Made by a program: the position numbers and the translations under genes. Positions 1-9,153 of a stretch of DNA of 64,000 bases are shown here, one piece after another. Positions within the stretch are counted from its first letter, which is position 1. Each line of letters opens with the position of its first letter. This DNA comes from Phycisphaeraceae bacterium (GTDB taxonomy: Bacteria; Planctomycetota; Phycisphaerae; Phycisphaerales; UBA1924). The stretch covers positions 737,661 through 801,660 of the forward strand of contig JAHBXD010000001.1 of assembly GCA_019636695.1 (NCBI GenBank), read 5' to 3'. The notes beneath the pieces were generated by a model. That model was not told where the DNA came from. It did not search any database and saw nothing but the letters and a program-made list of their open reading frames with translations.

Positions 1-2
1 TC

Positions 3-1082
3 TGCCCGGTTTCGGGCTATGCCGCGAACGTCGAAAAGTGCGAGATCGGCGAGCGAAAGTGGGGCTTTGACGGTGCAGGCGACAAGCCTCTGACGGAGGT
101 TCACACGCCGAATCTTCCCGGGATTCATGAAGTGGCTGCGCGCCTTGATGCGACGCCCCCGGGGATGCTCAAGACGATCGTGTTTGAGGCGATCGGCACG
201 GATGCCTGCCGATGGGTGCTGGCCGTTGTCCGTGGCGATCACGAGGCCAACGAAGGCAAGGTCAAGGCCGTGGCGGGCTGCGCAGTCGTGCTGGCCGATG
301 AAAAGAAGGCGAAGGAGGCTGGGTTCGCCATCGGATACGTCTCGCCTCGCGTGATCAACACGATCCCCGGCGTGCGGCTTGTGGTCGATCATGACGCCGC
401 ACAAGGTTCGGTGGCGTGGGCCACCGGGGCAGACCGGAAAGACTATCACGTCACCGGTTTCAACTGGTTGCGGGAGATGGGGCCAGTGCTGCATGATTCC
501 GCGAGAGTCCTCGTGGCCGACATCCGCAACGCCCAGGCCGGCGATCCTTCGCCGCGTGCCCAAGGTGCTCTGCTCGAAGCCCGCCGCGGCATCGAGGTCG
601 GCCACATCTTCAAGCTCGGCACGAAATACTCTGAAGCCATGGGCTTTGCGATTCTTGATGCGAATCAGAAGAAGCAGCCCGTGATCATGGGGTGTTACGG
701 TATCGGCGTCAGCCGTACGCTGGCCGCCAGCGTGGAGCAGAATCACGATGAGCACGGCATTCTGTGGCCCGCGCCGATCGCGCCTTATCATGTGCATATC
801 GTGCTGATGAAGCCCGGGGACGCCGCCCAGGAAGCCGCGTGTGCCGCACTCTCCGCTGCGCTTTCCGAAGCTGGTATCGACGTGCTCATTGACGATCGCG
901 ATGAGCGTCCCGGTGTGAAGTTCAAGGATGCCGATCTCGTCGGGCTGCCGGTTCGGCTCACCCTTGGAGACAAGGCTCTGGCGGCAGGCGGGGTGGAATA
1001 CAAACTTCGGAAAGATGTCGGCAAGGGTGAAGTGGTACCGCACGATGCCGTTGTGCAACGATGCCTTGCTGACCTTGCGTAA
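3..1082 (+). CDS. proS: Prolyl-tRNA synthetase, 3' part (5' end outside the window)
   Basis: Charges tRNA-Pro with proline in the cytoplasm. The reading frame is open from the first bases, so the gene is truncated by the window edge; about 359 C-terminal residues are present. The visible part starts at GYAANVEKCE, which in bacterial ProRS lies at the start of the editing/insertion domain. It continues through a YbaK-like editing region and reaches class II motif 3 (GCYGIGVSRTLAA) followed by the anticodon-binding domain (APYHVHIVLM, DDRDERPGVKFKDADL). The TAA stop is at 1080-1082. It is convergent with thrS, whose 3' end is 42 bp away. Class II aaRS identity is clear from the motif order. An internal GTG at 132 is not a credible start because the conserved sequence runs upstream of it. 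Confidence 0.95.
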   Translation, partial: CPVSGYAANVEKCEIGERKWGFDGAGDKPLTEVHTPNLPGIHEVAARLDATPPGMLKTIVFEAIGTDACRWVLAVVRGDHEANEGKVKAVAGCAVVLADEKKAKEAGFAIGYVSPRVINTIPGVRLVVDHDAAQGSVAWATGADRKDYHVTGFNWLREMGPVLHDSARVLVADIRNAQAGDPSPRAQGALLEARRGIEVGHIFKLGTKYSEAMGFAILDANQKKQPVIMGCYGIGVSRTLAASVEQNHDEHGILWPAPIAPYHVHIVLMKPGDAAQEAACAALSAALSEAGIDVLIDDRDERPGVKFKDADLVGLPVRLTLGDKALAAGGVEYKLRKDVGKGEVVPHDAVVQRCLADLA

Positions 1083-1124
1083 TCTGGGCGAGTGTGTCTG
1101 ACAAGAGGCGGTCTTGCTTGCCGA

Positions 1125-3359
1125 TCAGCCGACGACGCCCAGCGTCGCGCTTCGATGTGCGATTTCATCTACGATGCGATCGACGAAGGCTGCAAGAGGC
1201 ATGGCCCCCGAGTCTTTGTCTGTGCCGCGGATGCGGACACTCACGGCGTTGTTCTCGGCGTCGCGCGGGCCGACGACAAGAAGGTATGGAATGCGGGCTT
1301 CCGCCGCGACCTTGATCTTGGCCTGAACGCGGTCGTTGCCCGTGTCGGCGGTGGCCCGAACGCCGGCCGCCTTGAGGGTGGCGAGCACGCGTGCGGCATA
1401 GTCATTGCTCTTGTCGCTGATCGGCAGCACGCGGACCTGCTCTGGGCTGAGCCAGGTCGGGAAACTGCCTCCGAAGTGCTCGATCAGGAAGCCGCAGAAC
1501 CGCTCCATCGAGCCGAACGGGGCGCGGTGAATCATGACCGGGCGGTGGGGTTTGTTGTCGGGGCCGATGTAAGAAAGGTCGAAACGAATGGGCAGGTTAT
1601 AGTCGACCTGCACCGTCCCGAGTTGCCATGAGCGGCCGATGACATCGCGCACGATGAAGTCGATCTTCGGGCCGTAGAAGGCGGCTTCGCCCGGCTCTTC
1701 GCTGAAAGCGACACCCAGAGTGCGAGCTGCGTCGCGGCAGGCAGCCTCGGCTTTGTCCCAGTTTTCGGGGGTACCGGTGTATTTGTTGCTGTCGGGGTTG
1801 CGCAGGCCGACACGTACGCGGTAGTCGGTCATGCCCAGTGTTTCGAAGATGATCTTCACGAGGGAGAGGCAGCCTTGCACTTCGGCGGCGACCTGGTCTT
1901 CAGTGCAGAAGAGATGCGCGTCGTCCTGCGTGAACGAGCGGACGCGCAGCATCCCGGAAAGCTCGCCGGATTGCTCCCACCGGTAGACGGTGCCGAACTC
2001 GGCGAGGCGGACGGGGAGGTCGCGGTAGCTGTGCGGCTGGCTGGCGAAGATCTTGACGTGGTGGGGGCAGTTCATGGGCTTGAGGAGGAAGCCCTCGACA
2101 AGGCGCTCGTCGGCCATGATGCGGTCGGAGGCAATGGTCTCCGTGCAGGTGCGCTCGTTCAGGCCCTTGGCGAGCGTGGCCGAGACGCCCTCGACGCGGT
2201 TGGCAAGTTCTGCGCAGGAGCAGCCTTCGGCCGTCAGGCGGTCGAGGGCCTCGCGTTCCACGATCGGGGCGAACTGCGACTCTTTGTAATACGGGAAGTG
2301 GCCGCTGGTCTTGTAGAGGTCGAGCCGGCCGATGTGCGGCGTGAAAACCTGCATATAGCCTTGCTTTCGCAGTTCCTCGCCGATGAAAGTCTGAAGCTCC
2401 TGCCGGATGATCGAGCCGTTGGGTGTCCAGAGCACCAGCCCCTGCCCGACCATTTCGTCGATGTGGAAGAGGGCCTGCTTCTTCCCGATCGCGCGGTGGT
2501 CGCGGGCCTTGGCTTGCTCGATGCGGTCGAGATGCTCGTCGAGATCTTTCTTGGAAAAAAACGCCGTGCCGTAGACGCGCGTCAGGCGGTCGGAGTTCTC
2601 GTCGCCGTGCCAGTAACTGCTGGCGAGGCTCAGGATCTTGAAGGCCCCGATGCGCCCGGTGCTCGGGACGTGCGGGCCGCGGCAGAGATCTTCCCAGTTT
2701 GTGCCGGGTGTGCCGGTGGCGTAGAAGGAGAGTTTTACACCAGGAGGAACGGCAATGTTCAACCCCTCTTGATCGGGGCTGGGGATCAACGGGTAGCCCT
2801 GCTTGTTGACGGGGCCGCTAGATGATTTGTCGGCCGCCGCCAGCGCTCGCACGGCATTGTCGATCTTGTACTTGCTTCCCTCGCTCTGGAGTTTCCTCAG
2901 GCCTTCCTCAGGCTCCATCTCATAGCGTGTGAACGGCCGGTCTTCTTTCACAATTGCCGCCATCTCGCGCTCGATCGCTTCGAAGTCGCCCTCGCGCAGG
3001 GGGCGGGCGTCCGGGAAGCGGATGTCGTAGTAGAACTTGTCCTCCAGCGGCGGGCCGTAGACCAGCATTGCCTCGGGTACAACGCGCTGGATCGCCTCGG
3101 CCATGACGTGGGCCGTGGAGTGGCGGAGCAGGAACAGGGCATCGGCGTCGGGTTGGCCGTCGCGCGTCTTCTCGGTCACGATCGCGAGCGAGCAGTCGCG
3201 GTCAAGAACGCGCGAAATGTCCGAGAGTTCGCCATCGACCTTGCACCCGACCGCGGCCTTGGCCAGGCGCGGCCCGATGTCTTCGGCGACCTTCAGCGCG
3301 GTCACAGGGCCGGGATAACTCTTGATGCTGCCGTCGGGAAGTGTGATATGAATCGTCAT
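1125..3359 (-). CDS. thrS: Threonyl-tRNA synthetase
   Basis: Charges tRNA-Thr. The 744 residues are about 100 longer than the usual bacterial ThrRS. Residues 1-65 are a TGS domain. The N2 editing domain has H80 and H84 (RHSTAH) and the DLCRGPH motif with C226 and H230. Class II motif 1 lies near 330-350. LKPMNCPHH supplies the zinc ligand C431, motif 2 is near TVYRWEQSGE (457-466), H482 is a second zinc ligand, and motif 3 is near HRAPFGSMERF. The C-terminal anticodon-binding domain follows. The extra length includes about 60 residues around 363-425, with a Cys-Ser-Cys, between FPYYKES and the zinc Cys, and a smaller insert around 178-205. The start is ATG 3359. It is not adjacent to infC, which lies 35 kb away here. 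Confidence 0.96.
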   Translation of the reverse strand: MTIHITLPDGSIKSYPGPVTALKVAEDIGPRLAKAAVGCKVDGELSDISRVLDRDCSLAIVTEKTRDGQPDADALFLLRHSTAHVMAEAIQRVVPEAMLVYGPPLEDKFYYDIRFPDARPLREGDFEAIEREMAAIVKEDRPFTRYEMEPEEGLRKLQSEGSKYKIDNAVRALAAADKSSSGPVNKQGYPLIPSPDQEGLNIAVPPGVKLSFYATGTPGTNWEDLCRGPHVPSTGRIGAFKILSLASSYWHGDENSDRLTRVYGTAFFSKKDLDEHLDRIEQAKARDHRAIGKKQALFHIDEMVGQGLVLWTPNGSIIRQELQTFIGEELRKQGYMQVFTPHIGRLDLYKTSGHFPYYKESQFAPIVEREALDRLTAEGCSCAELANRVEGVSATLAKGLNERTCTETIASDRIMADERLVEGFLLKPMNCPHHVKIFASQPHSYRDLPVRLAEFGTVYRWEQSGELSGMLRVRSFTQDDAHLFCTEDQVAAEVQGCLSLVKIIFETLGMTDYRVRVGLRNPDSNKYTGTPENWDKAEAACRDAARTLGVAFSEEPGEAAFYGPKIDFIVRDVIGRSWQLGTVQVDYNLPIRFDLSYIGPDNKPHRPVMIHRAPFGSMERFCGFLIEHFGGSFPTWLSPEQVRVLPISDKSNDYAARVLATLKAAGVRATADTGNDRVQAKIKVAAEARIPYLLVVGPRDAENNAVSVRIRGTDKDSGAMPLAAFVDRIVDEIAHRSATLGVVG

Positions 3360-3458
3360 GTGCCTGTCCGCTGCTTCCTTGCAGGGCTGCTCGCCCCTTG
3401 TCCTTGCGGATTGTGTCGCCGGAATCGCCGCGATCCGGTTGTGCTCGCCACCATGGCG

Positions 3459-4424
3459 TCAGCCCGGATAGGCGCCTGCTTTCGCGCGAATGCCGTCGAT
3501 CAAACCGCGCACTTCTTCCGCCATGCGGGTGTTGGGGAACTCTTCGATGATTCTTCCACCGATTTCCGCGGCGTGCCGCCACCGACGATCGTGTACAGCC
3601 AGTTTGAACTGCGCACCCAGGTTTTCGCGGGCTTTGCCGATCACGCCGCGGGCCACCTCCTGAAGGCGTTGGCCTTCAGACTCACTCAGGTACGCGTCCA
3701 TCTCCTTGAGAAGGTCCATGGCGTCATCCAGCCGCTCTTCACGCGCTGCATGCAGAAATCGGCGCTCAAGATCTTGCTTGTAGGCTTCGCGAGCCTGATG
3801 CACACGATGCCGCAACCCATCGACCCGCGGCGAATCGGGGTAGAGGCGGGAGATTCGGGCGGCTTCCTGATCGGCCTTGTCCCATCGGCGATCAGCTATC
3901 AATTGGTCAAGCCCGCGAATGGCCGCCAAAACGCGGCGTTCCAGGTGCTCATACCGCGATGTTTCAATGCGCGTCCGGAACTCTTCAGCATCGGCCCGGT
4001 AGCCGAAGCTTTCGGCAAGTTCTTTGACCAGCACGAGTGCGGCATCCCAGTCTTGCGCGCTCATATCTTCCTCAATCGCCTTGCAGAGAAGTTCACGCTC
4101 TCGCTTGCGGTTGAGAACGCGACGGGCATCATCAGAAAGCGCCTGCTCGCGGGCCATGTGTTCAAAGGCGTCGGCCAGCGTCCGAAGTTCCTCTCGCAGC
4201 GCTGCGATTTCAGTCGGCGCTCCTCCGCTCGATTTCGAAGGCAACAGTGTCACCGGCGCAAAGGCCCCGACCATCACCAGCCCCAGCCCACCCATCGCCA
4301 GGAAGAAGACATCTAGGGCATAGATACCCCAGCCGAGCATCGCCAGCGACATGAGTGTCGAGAAGACATAGGCCCATGCGGCATACCGCAACGGGTTGGA
4401 TGGGGATGAAAATGCTTTCTTCAT
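3459..4424 (-). CDS. Membrane-anchored protein with helical TPR-like repeats
   Basis: 321 residues with no recognised family. Residues 13-60 form two hydrophobic segments (AAWAYVFSTLMSLAMLGWGIY, then FFLAMGGLGLVMVGAFAPVTL), so the protein sits in the inner membrane. From about residue 75 onward it is soluble and charged. This part contains repeated helical-hairpin units built on the pattern DRRWDKADQEAARI, EERLDDAMDLLKEM and DRRWRHAAEIGGRI. These resemble TPR/SARP-like repeats that hold other proteins. A short coiled coil precedes them (EIAALREELRTLADAFEHMA). The start is the ATG at 4424. It is transcribed in the same direction as thrS, 100 bp upstream of it. A scaffolding role at the membrane is inference only. 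Confidence 0.75.
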   Translation of the reverse strand: MKKAFSSPSNPLRYAAWAYVFSTLMSLAMLGWGIYALDVFFLAMGGLGLVMVGAFAPVTLLPSKSSGGAPTEIAALREELRTLADAFEHMAREQALSDDARRVLNRKRERELLCKAIEEDMSAQDWDAALVLVKELAESFGYRADAEEFRTRIETSRYEHLERRVLAAIRGLDQLIADRRWDKADQEAARISRLYPDSPRVDGLRHRVHQAREAYKQDLERRFLHAAREERLDDAMDLLKEMDAYLSESEGQRLQEVARGVIGKARENLGAQFKLAVHDRRWRHAAEIGGRIIEEFPNTRMAEEVRGLIDGIRAKAGAYPG

Positions 4425-4476
4425 GAAGAAACCTCACATCGGTTCGGTGTCGCCGCTGAACGTACTTGCAGGGGGA

Positions 4477-4851
4477 TCAGCTTCCTGGAGTGACCTCGCC
4501 GCAGTTGCGGCTCACGGGAACCAGGCAAAGAAACCGCAGCCCGTCAGGCTGGTCGGGGTCGGAGGTGAACTGGTGTTCCTCATTGGCGGGAACCAGGATC
4601 GTGTCTCCAGCTTTTATCGGGTGGGTACTGCCCTCCAGAAGCACCGTGCCTTGCCCAGCAACAACAAACACCTCATGTTCGTAATCGTGGCTGTGTCGGG
4701 GTGTATGCCCGCCCGGCTCAACGCGAAAGTGCCGCAGCGAGAAATGGGGAGCACCGTGCTCGCGGCCGATCATCAGTGCCATGGAAGCGCCGCGGACCCC
4801 TTCCATCTGCACCGGCTTCAGCGGGACATCCTGGATATTGCGAATGAGCAT
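4477..4851 (-). CDS. Small cupin-domain protein
   Basis: 124 residues forming one cupin domain. Cupin motif 1 is GGHTPRHSHDYEHEVFVVAGQG, with metal-ligand His and Glu in the usual G-(x)5-HxH-(x)3,4-E spacing. Motif 2 is near KAGDTILVPANEEHQF, which supplies the last His. Such single-domain cupins bind a divalent metal and may act as small sugar or aromatic-acid enzymes or as ligand-binding proteins; the substrate cannot be told from sequence. The start is ATG 4851. It is divergent from the MBL hydrolase gene starting at 4917, and the 65 bp between them must hold both promoters. Confidence 0.85.
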   Translation of the reverse strand: MLIRNIQDVPLKPVQMEGVRGASMALMIGREHGAPHFSLRHFRVEPGGHTPRHSHDYEHEVFVVAGQGTVLLEGSTHPIKAGDTILVPANEEHQFTSDPDQPDGLRFLCLVPVSRNCGEVTPGS

Positions 4852-4916
4852 GGGAGGGTGTGCTCCGGTTTCGTTCGGTGTGCGAAAGGTCAGGGCATTG
4901 TACTACCCTTGCCCCT

Positions 4917-5558
4917 ATGGCCACGCCTGTCATTCAAGGGTTCTCTCTCGGGCCGTTCGCAACCAACTGTTACGTCGTTGCGGCTCCGGGGGGTTCAGCC
5001 TGCTGGGTCGTCGATGCCGGGTTCGAGCCGGACGAGATGATCGATCACATCCGTGAGACCGGGCTGAAGCCTGAAAGGTTGATCCTGACCCATGCCCATA
5101 TCGATCACATCGCTGGGGTGGACGAGGTGCGGCGAGCCTTCCCTGGGCTTCCCGTCGCCATTCACGCCGCCGAGCGCGAATGGCTGCACGACCCTTCGCT
5201 CAACTTATCGGCGGCCTATGGGTTGCCCATCACCTGTCATGGTCCTGATGAGATTATGGAGGACGGTCAGTCGCTGGCCTTGGCCGATACGGTCTGGGAG
5301 GTGCGGCACACCCCAGGCCACTCTCCAGGGAGTGTGACCTTAGTCCATGCGGAAAGTCGGCAGGCCATCGTCGGTGATGCGCTGTTCAACGGCTCCATCG
5401 GCCGCACCGATTTCCCCGGGTGCAGTTTCGAAGAACTCGCCGAATCGATCCGCAAGCGCCTCTACACGCTCTCGCCCGAGACTCGAATCTTCCCCGGGCA
5501 CGGACCGCCTACCACGATCGGGCACGAGATGCGCACCAATCCGTTCGTTCGACCCTGA
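4917..5558 (+). CDS. MBL-fold metallohydrolase, glyoxalase II-like
   Basis: 213 residues from the ATG at 4917. An in-frame start at 4860 exists, but conserved sequence begins with the internal Met. The zinc-binding signature THAHIDH is at residues 58-64. It is followed by RHTPGHSPGS (third His), GDALFNGSIGRTDF (bridging Asp) and FPGHGPPTTIG (last His), the standard order for glyoxalase II and related thiolesterases. The protein is shorter than true glyoxalase II (about 250 residues) and matches the small YcbL-like group. The usual role is hydrolysis of S-D-lactoylglutathione or another thioester in the cytosol. The exact substrate is unassigned. Confidence 0.9.
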   Translation: MATPVIQGFSLGPFATNCYVVAAPGGSACWVVDAGFEPDEMIDHIRETGLKPERLILTHAHIDHIAGVDEVRRAFPGLPVAIHAAEREWLHDPSLNLSAAYGLPITCHGPDEIMEDGQSLALADTVWEVRHTPGHSPGSVTLVHAESRQAIVGDALFNGSIGRTDFPGCSFEELAESIRKRLYTLSPETRIFPGHGPPTTIGHEMRTNPFVRP

Positions 5559-5593
5559 GAACCGTGGGCCGCGGTATTCGATACCATGTCGGC

Positions 5594-7033
5594 ATGACCC
5601 ATCCGCCGCGATCGATTGAAGCGATTCGTGCCCGCCTGGCATCCGTTGGGCAAGAGCACCTCCTCCGGTTCTGGGATCAACTGACCCCGGATCGGCAGTC
5701 GAACTTGGTTTCCGAACTGGAACGGATCGACACCAGCGGGCTGCCGCGGCTCATCGAACGATATGTGCATGCAAAGCCGGAGTTCGCCCTTCCCGAGCGG
5801 CTAAGCCCGGCGCCTTACTATCCTCTTGATGTCAACTCGACACGCAAGCCATGGGATCGGCAGCAATTTCGATCGCTGGGTGAGCAGGCTTTGCGTCGGG
5901 GGAAGGTCGCATGCTTTACCGTGGCCGGAGGGCAGGGCACGCGATTAGGCTTTAATGGTCCTAAGGGCTGTTTCCCGGCCGGCGCCGTCACCGGCAAGTC
6001 TCTGTTCGCAATCTTTGCTGAAGGCATCGCCGGCGCTGAGCGTCGATACGGACAGCCCGTGCCATGGTACATCATGACCAGTCCGCTCAATCATGACGAT
6101 ACGGTTGAGTACTTCCAGCGCTCATATCACTTCGGGCTTGATCCTGCCAACATCATGTTTTTTCCTCAGGGTGTCATGCCGTCGTTCGACATGACAACCG
6201 GCCGGATACTCCTCGCCGAGCCTTGGCAGCCCGCCACCAACCCCGATGGTCACGGGGGATCATTCAAAGCGCTGTGGGTTTCCGGGGCGGTTGCCGACAT
6301 GAAGCGCCGCGGCATTGAACACCTCAGTTACTTTCAGGTCGACAACCCGATGGTGCGTGTGATTGATCCCGTCTTCATCGGTCTGCATGTCGGCGCGGCC
6401 GACTCTTCGGCCGAGATGTCCAGCAAGATGCTGCCGAAGGCATCGCCCGCCGAGAAGGTCGGTGTCTTTTGCGTCGGGAACGGCCGGACCATGATCATCG
6501 AATATTCCGACCTGCCCTCGACATTGGCCGAGCAACGCCTCGATGATGGTTCGCTTCGGTTCAACGCCGGAAGCCCGGCCATTCACATGGTCGGGGTGTC
6601 GTTCATCGAGAAACTCAACAGCGATCCCGCTTTCGAGCTTCCGTTCCATCGGGCGGAAAAGAAAGTATCTTTCATCGACGACTCAGGCGACAGGGTGAAT
6701 CCTGAGAAGCCCAATGCCGTCAAACTTGAACGCTTTGTCTTTGATGCTCTACCGTTCTGTAAGGCCTCGATCGTGATGGAGACCAGCCGCGACGACGAGT
6801 TCGCCCCGATTAAAAACGCCTCGGGTGATGACAGCGCCCAGTCGAGCGCTCGCCTCCAGACGCGCCGTGCCGCGGCTTGGTTCGAACAGGTCGGCGTTCG
6901 AGTCCCACGCCGATCTGACGGTGAGCCGGACTGCACACTTGAGATCAGCCCGCTGACTGCCTGGGGGCCGGAAGATCTTCGGGGGCTTGACCTTCCCAGC
7001 GTCATCGAACCCGGGGCCAAGCTCGCCATCTGA
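5594..7033 (+). CDS. UDPGP-type uridylyltransferase (UDP-sugar pyrophosphorylase)
   Basis: Forms a UDP-sugar and pyrophosphate from UTP and a sugar 1-phosphate, feeding cell-surface glycan synthesis. 479 residues from the ATG at 5594. The nucleotide-binding signature of the UDPGP family is at 111-125 (AGGQGTRLGFNGPKG). Other family features follow: the PWYIMTSPLNHD stretch, FFPQGVMPSFD, the GHGGSFKAL loop and SYFQVDNPMVRVIDP. This pattern is closest to UDP-N-acetylglucosamine pyrophosphorylases of the eukaryotic/planctomycete type, not to bacterial GlmU. Glucose or galactose 1-phosphate as substrate cannot be excluded. The ORF is open further upstream to 5420, but that part overlaps the previous gene in another frame and shows no family sequence. 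Confidence 0.9.
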   Translation: MTHPPRSIEAIRARLASVGQEHLLRFWDQLTPDRQSNLVSELERIDTSGLPRLIERYVHAKPEFALPERLSPAPYYPLDVNSTRKPWDRQQFRSLGEQALRRGKVACFTVAGGQGTRLGFNGPKGCFPAGAVTGKSLFAIFAEGIAGAERRYGQPVPWYIMTSPLNHDDTVEYFQRSYHFGLDPANIMFFPQGVMPSFDMTTGRILLAEPWQPATNPDGHGGSFKALWVSGAVADMKRRGIEHLSYFQVDNPMVRVIDPVFIGLHVGAADSSAEMSSKMLPKASPAEKVGVFCVGNGRTMIIEYSDLPSTLAEQRLDDGSLRFNAGSPAIHMVGVSFIEKLNSDPAFELPFHRAEKKVSFIDDSGDRVNPEKPNAVKLERFVFDALPFCKASIVMETSRDDEFAPIKNASGDDSAQSSARLQTRRAAAWFEQVGVRVPRRSDGEPDCTLEISPLTAWGPEDLRGLDLPSVIEPGAKLAI

Positions 7034-7059
7034 AACACCGGAAGCCTAACCTCTGCGGC

Positions 7060-7881
7060 ATGCCCGATTTTTCTTCGATGTTGCCTTCGGCGCTTGCCGC
7101 CAAGACGCAGTTTGTCACCCTTGCCGGGGTACCCGCGCTCGTCGCGCACCCCGATTGGGAAAAGCCGGCGCCGGCCGTGATCTGGATGCACGGACGCACG
7201 GTGCATAAAGAGCTTGATCCGGGCCGATATCTCCGCTGGGTACGAGCCGGCATCGCCGCCGTCGCCCTTGACCTTCCCGGGCATGGCGCCCGGGCACACC
7301 CACCCCTGCACGGACCCGAGCACACCCTCGATGTCGTCGAGCGCATGCTCAGCGAACTCGACAAGGTCATTGAAGCGATCGGCCAGGTAACATTGCGTGG
7401 GCGATTCGACCCTCAACGACTCGCCATTGGAGGCATGTCGGCAGGCGGCATGGTTGCGCTGAGGCGGCTGTGCGACCCGCACCCTTTCGCCTGTGCTGCG
7501 GTCGAGGCGACTTGCGGTGATTTTGCTGCGCTCTACGCCCCGCCGCGCAGCGGCGGGAGCGCGCCCGCGAGCCACCCCCCCGAACGGGTTGCCTCGCTCG
7601 ACCCCTCTCGACGCCTCGAAACATGGCGGCCGATCCCGATTCTGGCGTTACATTCCGAAGCCGATCAATGGGTGCCGTTTCAGGCTCAGCGGGCGTTCAT
7701 CGACAGACTTCAAAACCACTATGCAGCGATCGGCGCCGATCCCTCGCTGGTTCGCCTTCATGCATGGCCCGAGACCGGAGCACCCTTCGAGCATGCCGGG
7801 TTCGGACGATTCGGTCCCGAAGCCAAGGATATCCAAACGGCATTTTTCGTTCGACATCTCCGCCCGGAAGAGCCGCAGTAA
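7060..7881 (+). CDS. Alpha/beta hydrolase, dienelactone-hydrolase-like
   Basis: 273 residues, no signal peptide, so cytosolic. Alpha/beta-hydrolase landmarks are all present: oxyanion region VIWMHGRT (40-47), DLPGHGARAH (71-80), nucleophile elbow GMSAGG with Ser127, acid residue in LALHSEADQWVPF, and a terminal His in PFEHAGF. This gives a complete Ser-Asp-His triad. It starts 26 bp after the pyrophosphorylase stop and may share its transcript. It ends immediately before the convergent aroK gene, whose stop codon begins at 7882. Substrate unknown. Confidence 0.87.
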   Translation: MPDFSSMLPSALAAKTQFVTLAGVPALVAHPDWEKPAPAVIWMHGRTVHKELDPGRYLRWVRAGIAAVALDLPGHGARAHPPLHGPEHTLDVVERMLSELDKVIEAIGQVTLRGRFDPQRLAIGGMSAGGMVALRRLCDPHPFACAAVEATCGDFAALYAPPRSGGSAPASHPPERVASLDPSRRLETWRPIPILALHSEADQWVPFQAQRAFIDRLQNHYAAIGADPSLVRLHAWPETGAPFEHAGFGRFGPEAKDIQTAFFVRHLRPEEPQ

Positions 7882-8427
7882 TCAGCGCGCGTTGACGCCG
7901 CGATTGCGGCAGATGCGCACGAGCGTGGCGAGTACCGAAGCCTCATCACAACCATCGATCTCGATGACGACCGATGCCAGCCCGCGATAATGCGGGTCGC
8001 GAACCTCGTGCACTGCGTCAATCTCGTCGAGCACATCAGACCCGGTAAGACTTGGTCGATGGGTGTTGCCTGCGTTCTTCAATCGTTCACGCAGCGTGAC
8101 GGCATTCGCCCGGAGATAGATCAGCATCAGCTCGCCCCGATCCTGCCCTTCCTGCAGACGTTTCGCCGCATTCGGAGCAGTGGGGGTGCCACCGCCGAGG
8201 GCGATGACCCTGCCATCGGTGCTGAGCGATTCTTCAAGCGCACGAACTTCGGCCTCGCGAAATGCCTTCTGGCCGTGCGTGTTCCATACATCGGCGACAT
8301 GCACGCCGCCGAGAAGCCGAGGTGTCACCTCGTCGAGATCGAGAAACGGCCGGCCGAGCGCCTGGGCAAGTCGGATGCCGAGCGTCGATTTCCCGCTGCC
8401 GCGCAGACCCATGAGCACGACATTCAC
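7882..8427 (-). CDS. aroK: Shikimate kinase
   Basis: Phosphorylates shikimate with ATP, the fifth step of the chorismate pathway. 181 residues. The P-loop GLRGSGKST is at 8-16. The shikimate-binding region includes FLDLDEVTPRLLG and the GGGTPTAP loop (GGG motif), and the LID region near RPSLTG supplies an Arg. The start codon is GTG at 8427. Size is typical of AroK/AroL. The other shikimate-pathway gene in the window, a fused aroDE, is at 48983-50635, so the pathway is dispersed. Confidence 0.9.
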   Translation of the reverse strand: MNVVLMGLRGSGKSTLGIRLAQALGRPFLDLDEVTPRLLGGVHVADVWNTHGQKAFREAEVRALEESLSTDGRVIALGGGTPTAPNAAKRLQEGQDRGELMLIYLRANAVTLRERLKNAGNTHRPSLTGSDVLDEIDAVHEVRDPHYRGLASVVIEIDGCDEASVLATLVRICRNRGVNAR

Positions 8428-8458
8428 CGTTCGGCCTCCGGTCTCCCGCCGTTCTCAG

Positions 8459-9082
8459 TTATTGGGCGAGCGCGGCTTCAATCGCTTCAAGAAACTCCGG
8501 ATGATCCGGCGGCATGCGAGATGGAAATCGCGCGATCACGTGTCCGCGACGATCGACCAGAAACTTCGCAAAATTCCACTCCGGCTCGGACCCGATCGAC
8601 TCGGGTTGCATGGCAAGTTGCCGATAGAGCGGATGCGCATCGTCTCCGCGAACGCTGATTTTCTCAAACATCGGGAACGTGACGTCATATGTCTCGCGGC
8701 AGAATTGCGCGATTTCATCGTTCGTGCCCGGTTCTTGACCCATGTAGTTGTTCGCCGGAAATCCCAGGATGACCAGGCCTTCCGATTTCTTGCGACGGTA
8801 GAGCGATTCCAGAAGCGCATACTGGGGCGTCATGCCGCACCGGCTTGCGACATTGACCAGCACGACCACCTGCCCGCGATATGCATCGAGCCGCTCGGGT
8901 GCTCCATCGATCCGTCTGAGCGTGTGGCCGAGCACGTACGCCGGATCGGAAGATGCTGCCGGCCGACTTCTTGCGCTGCCGTATTCCGTATCGCGCGGCG
9001 ATGCCGAGGCATCGCCAGCCGAACGACAACCCCAGATCGCCAAGCCCAATGCCGTAATCACCGCGATCCGAAAACAATCCAC
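8459..9082 (-). CDS. Glutathione peroxidase family protein, predicted lipoprotein
   Basis: Thiol peroxidase of the GPx family that reduces peroxides, probably outside the inner membrane. The chosen start is GTG 9082, because a Shine-Dalgarno-like GAAAGTGAGG lies just upstream and it gives a clean N-terminus, MDCFRIAVITALGLAIWGC, that looks like a lipoprotein signal. About 207 residues. Catalytic region NVASRCGMTPQYALLESLY has the peroxidatic Cys, so this is not a selenoprotein. The usual GFPCNQFGGQEPG reads GFPANNYMGQEPG here: the canonical Gln is Asn and the resolving-type Cys is Ala. WNF near the C-terminus keeps the Trp and Asn. The electron donor may be thioredoxin. Confidence 0.87.
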   Translation of the reverse strand: MDCFRIAVITALGLAIWGCRSAGDASASPRDTEYGSARSRPAASSDPAYVLGHTLRRIDGAPERLDAYRGQVVVLVNVASRCGMTPQYALLESLYRRKKSEGLVILGFPANNYMGQEPGTNDEIAQFCRETYDVTFPMFEKISVRGDDAHPLYRQLAMQPESIGSEPEWNFAKFLVDRRGHVIARFPSRMPPDHPEFLEAIEAALAQ

Positions 9083-9153
9083 GCCGACCTCACTTTCTCG
9101 CGCGGCGTCGCCATCTTCGCGATCCGCATTCCATGATCCTGCTCGATACGAAC

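Noticed and set aside
1875..2825. Long open frame antisense to thrS
   Set aside because: Shadow of thrS codons in G+C-rich DNA; no family motif and no ribosome site.
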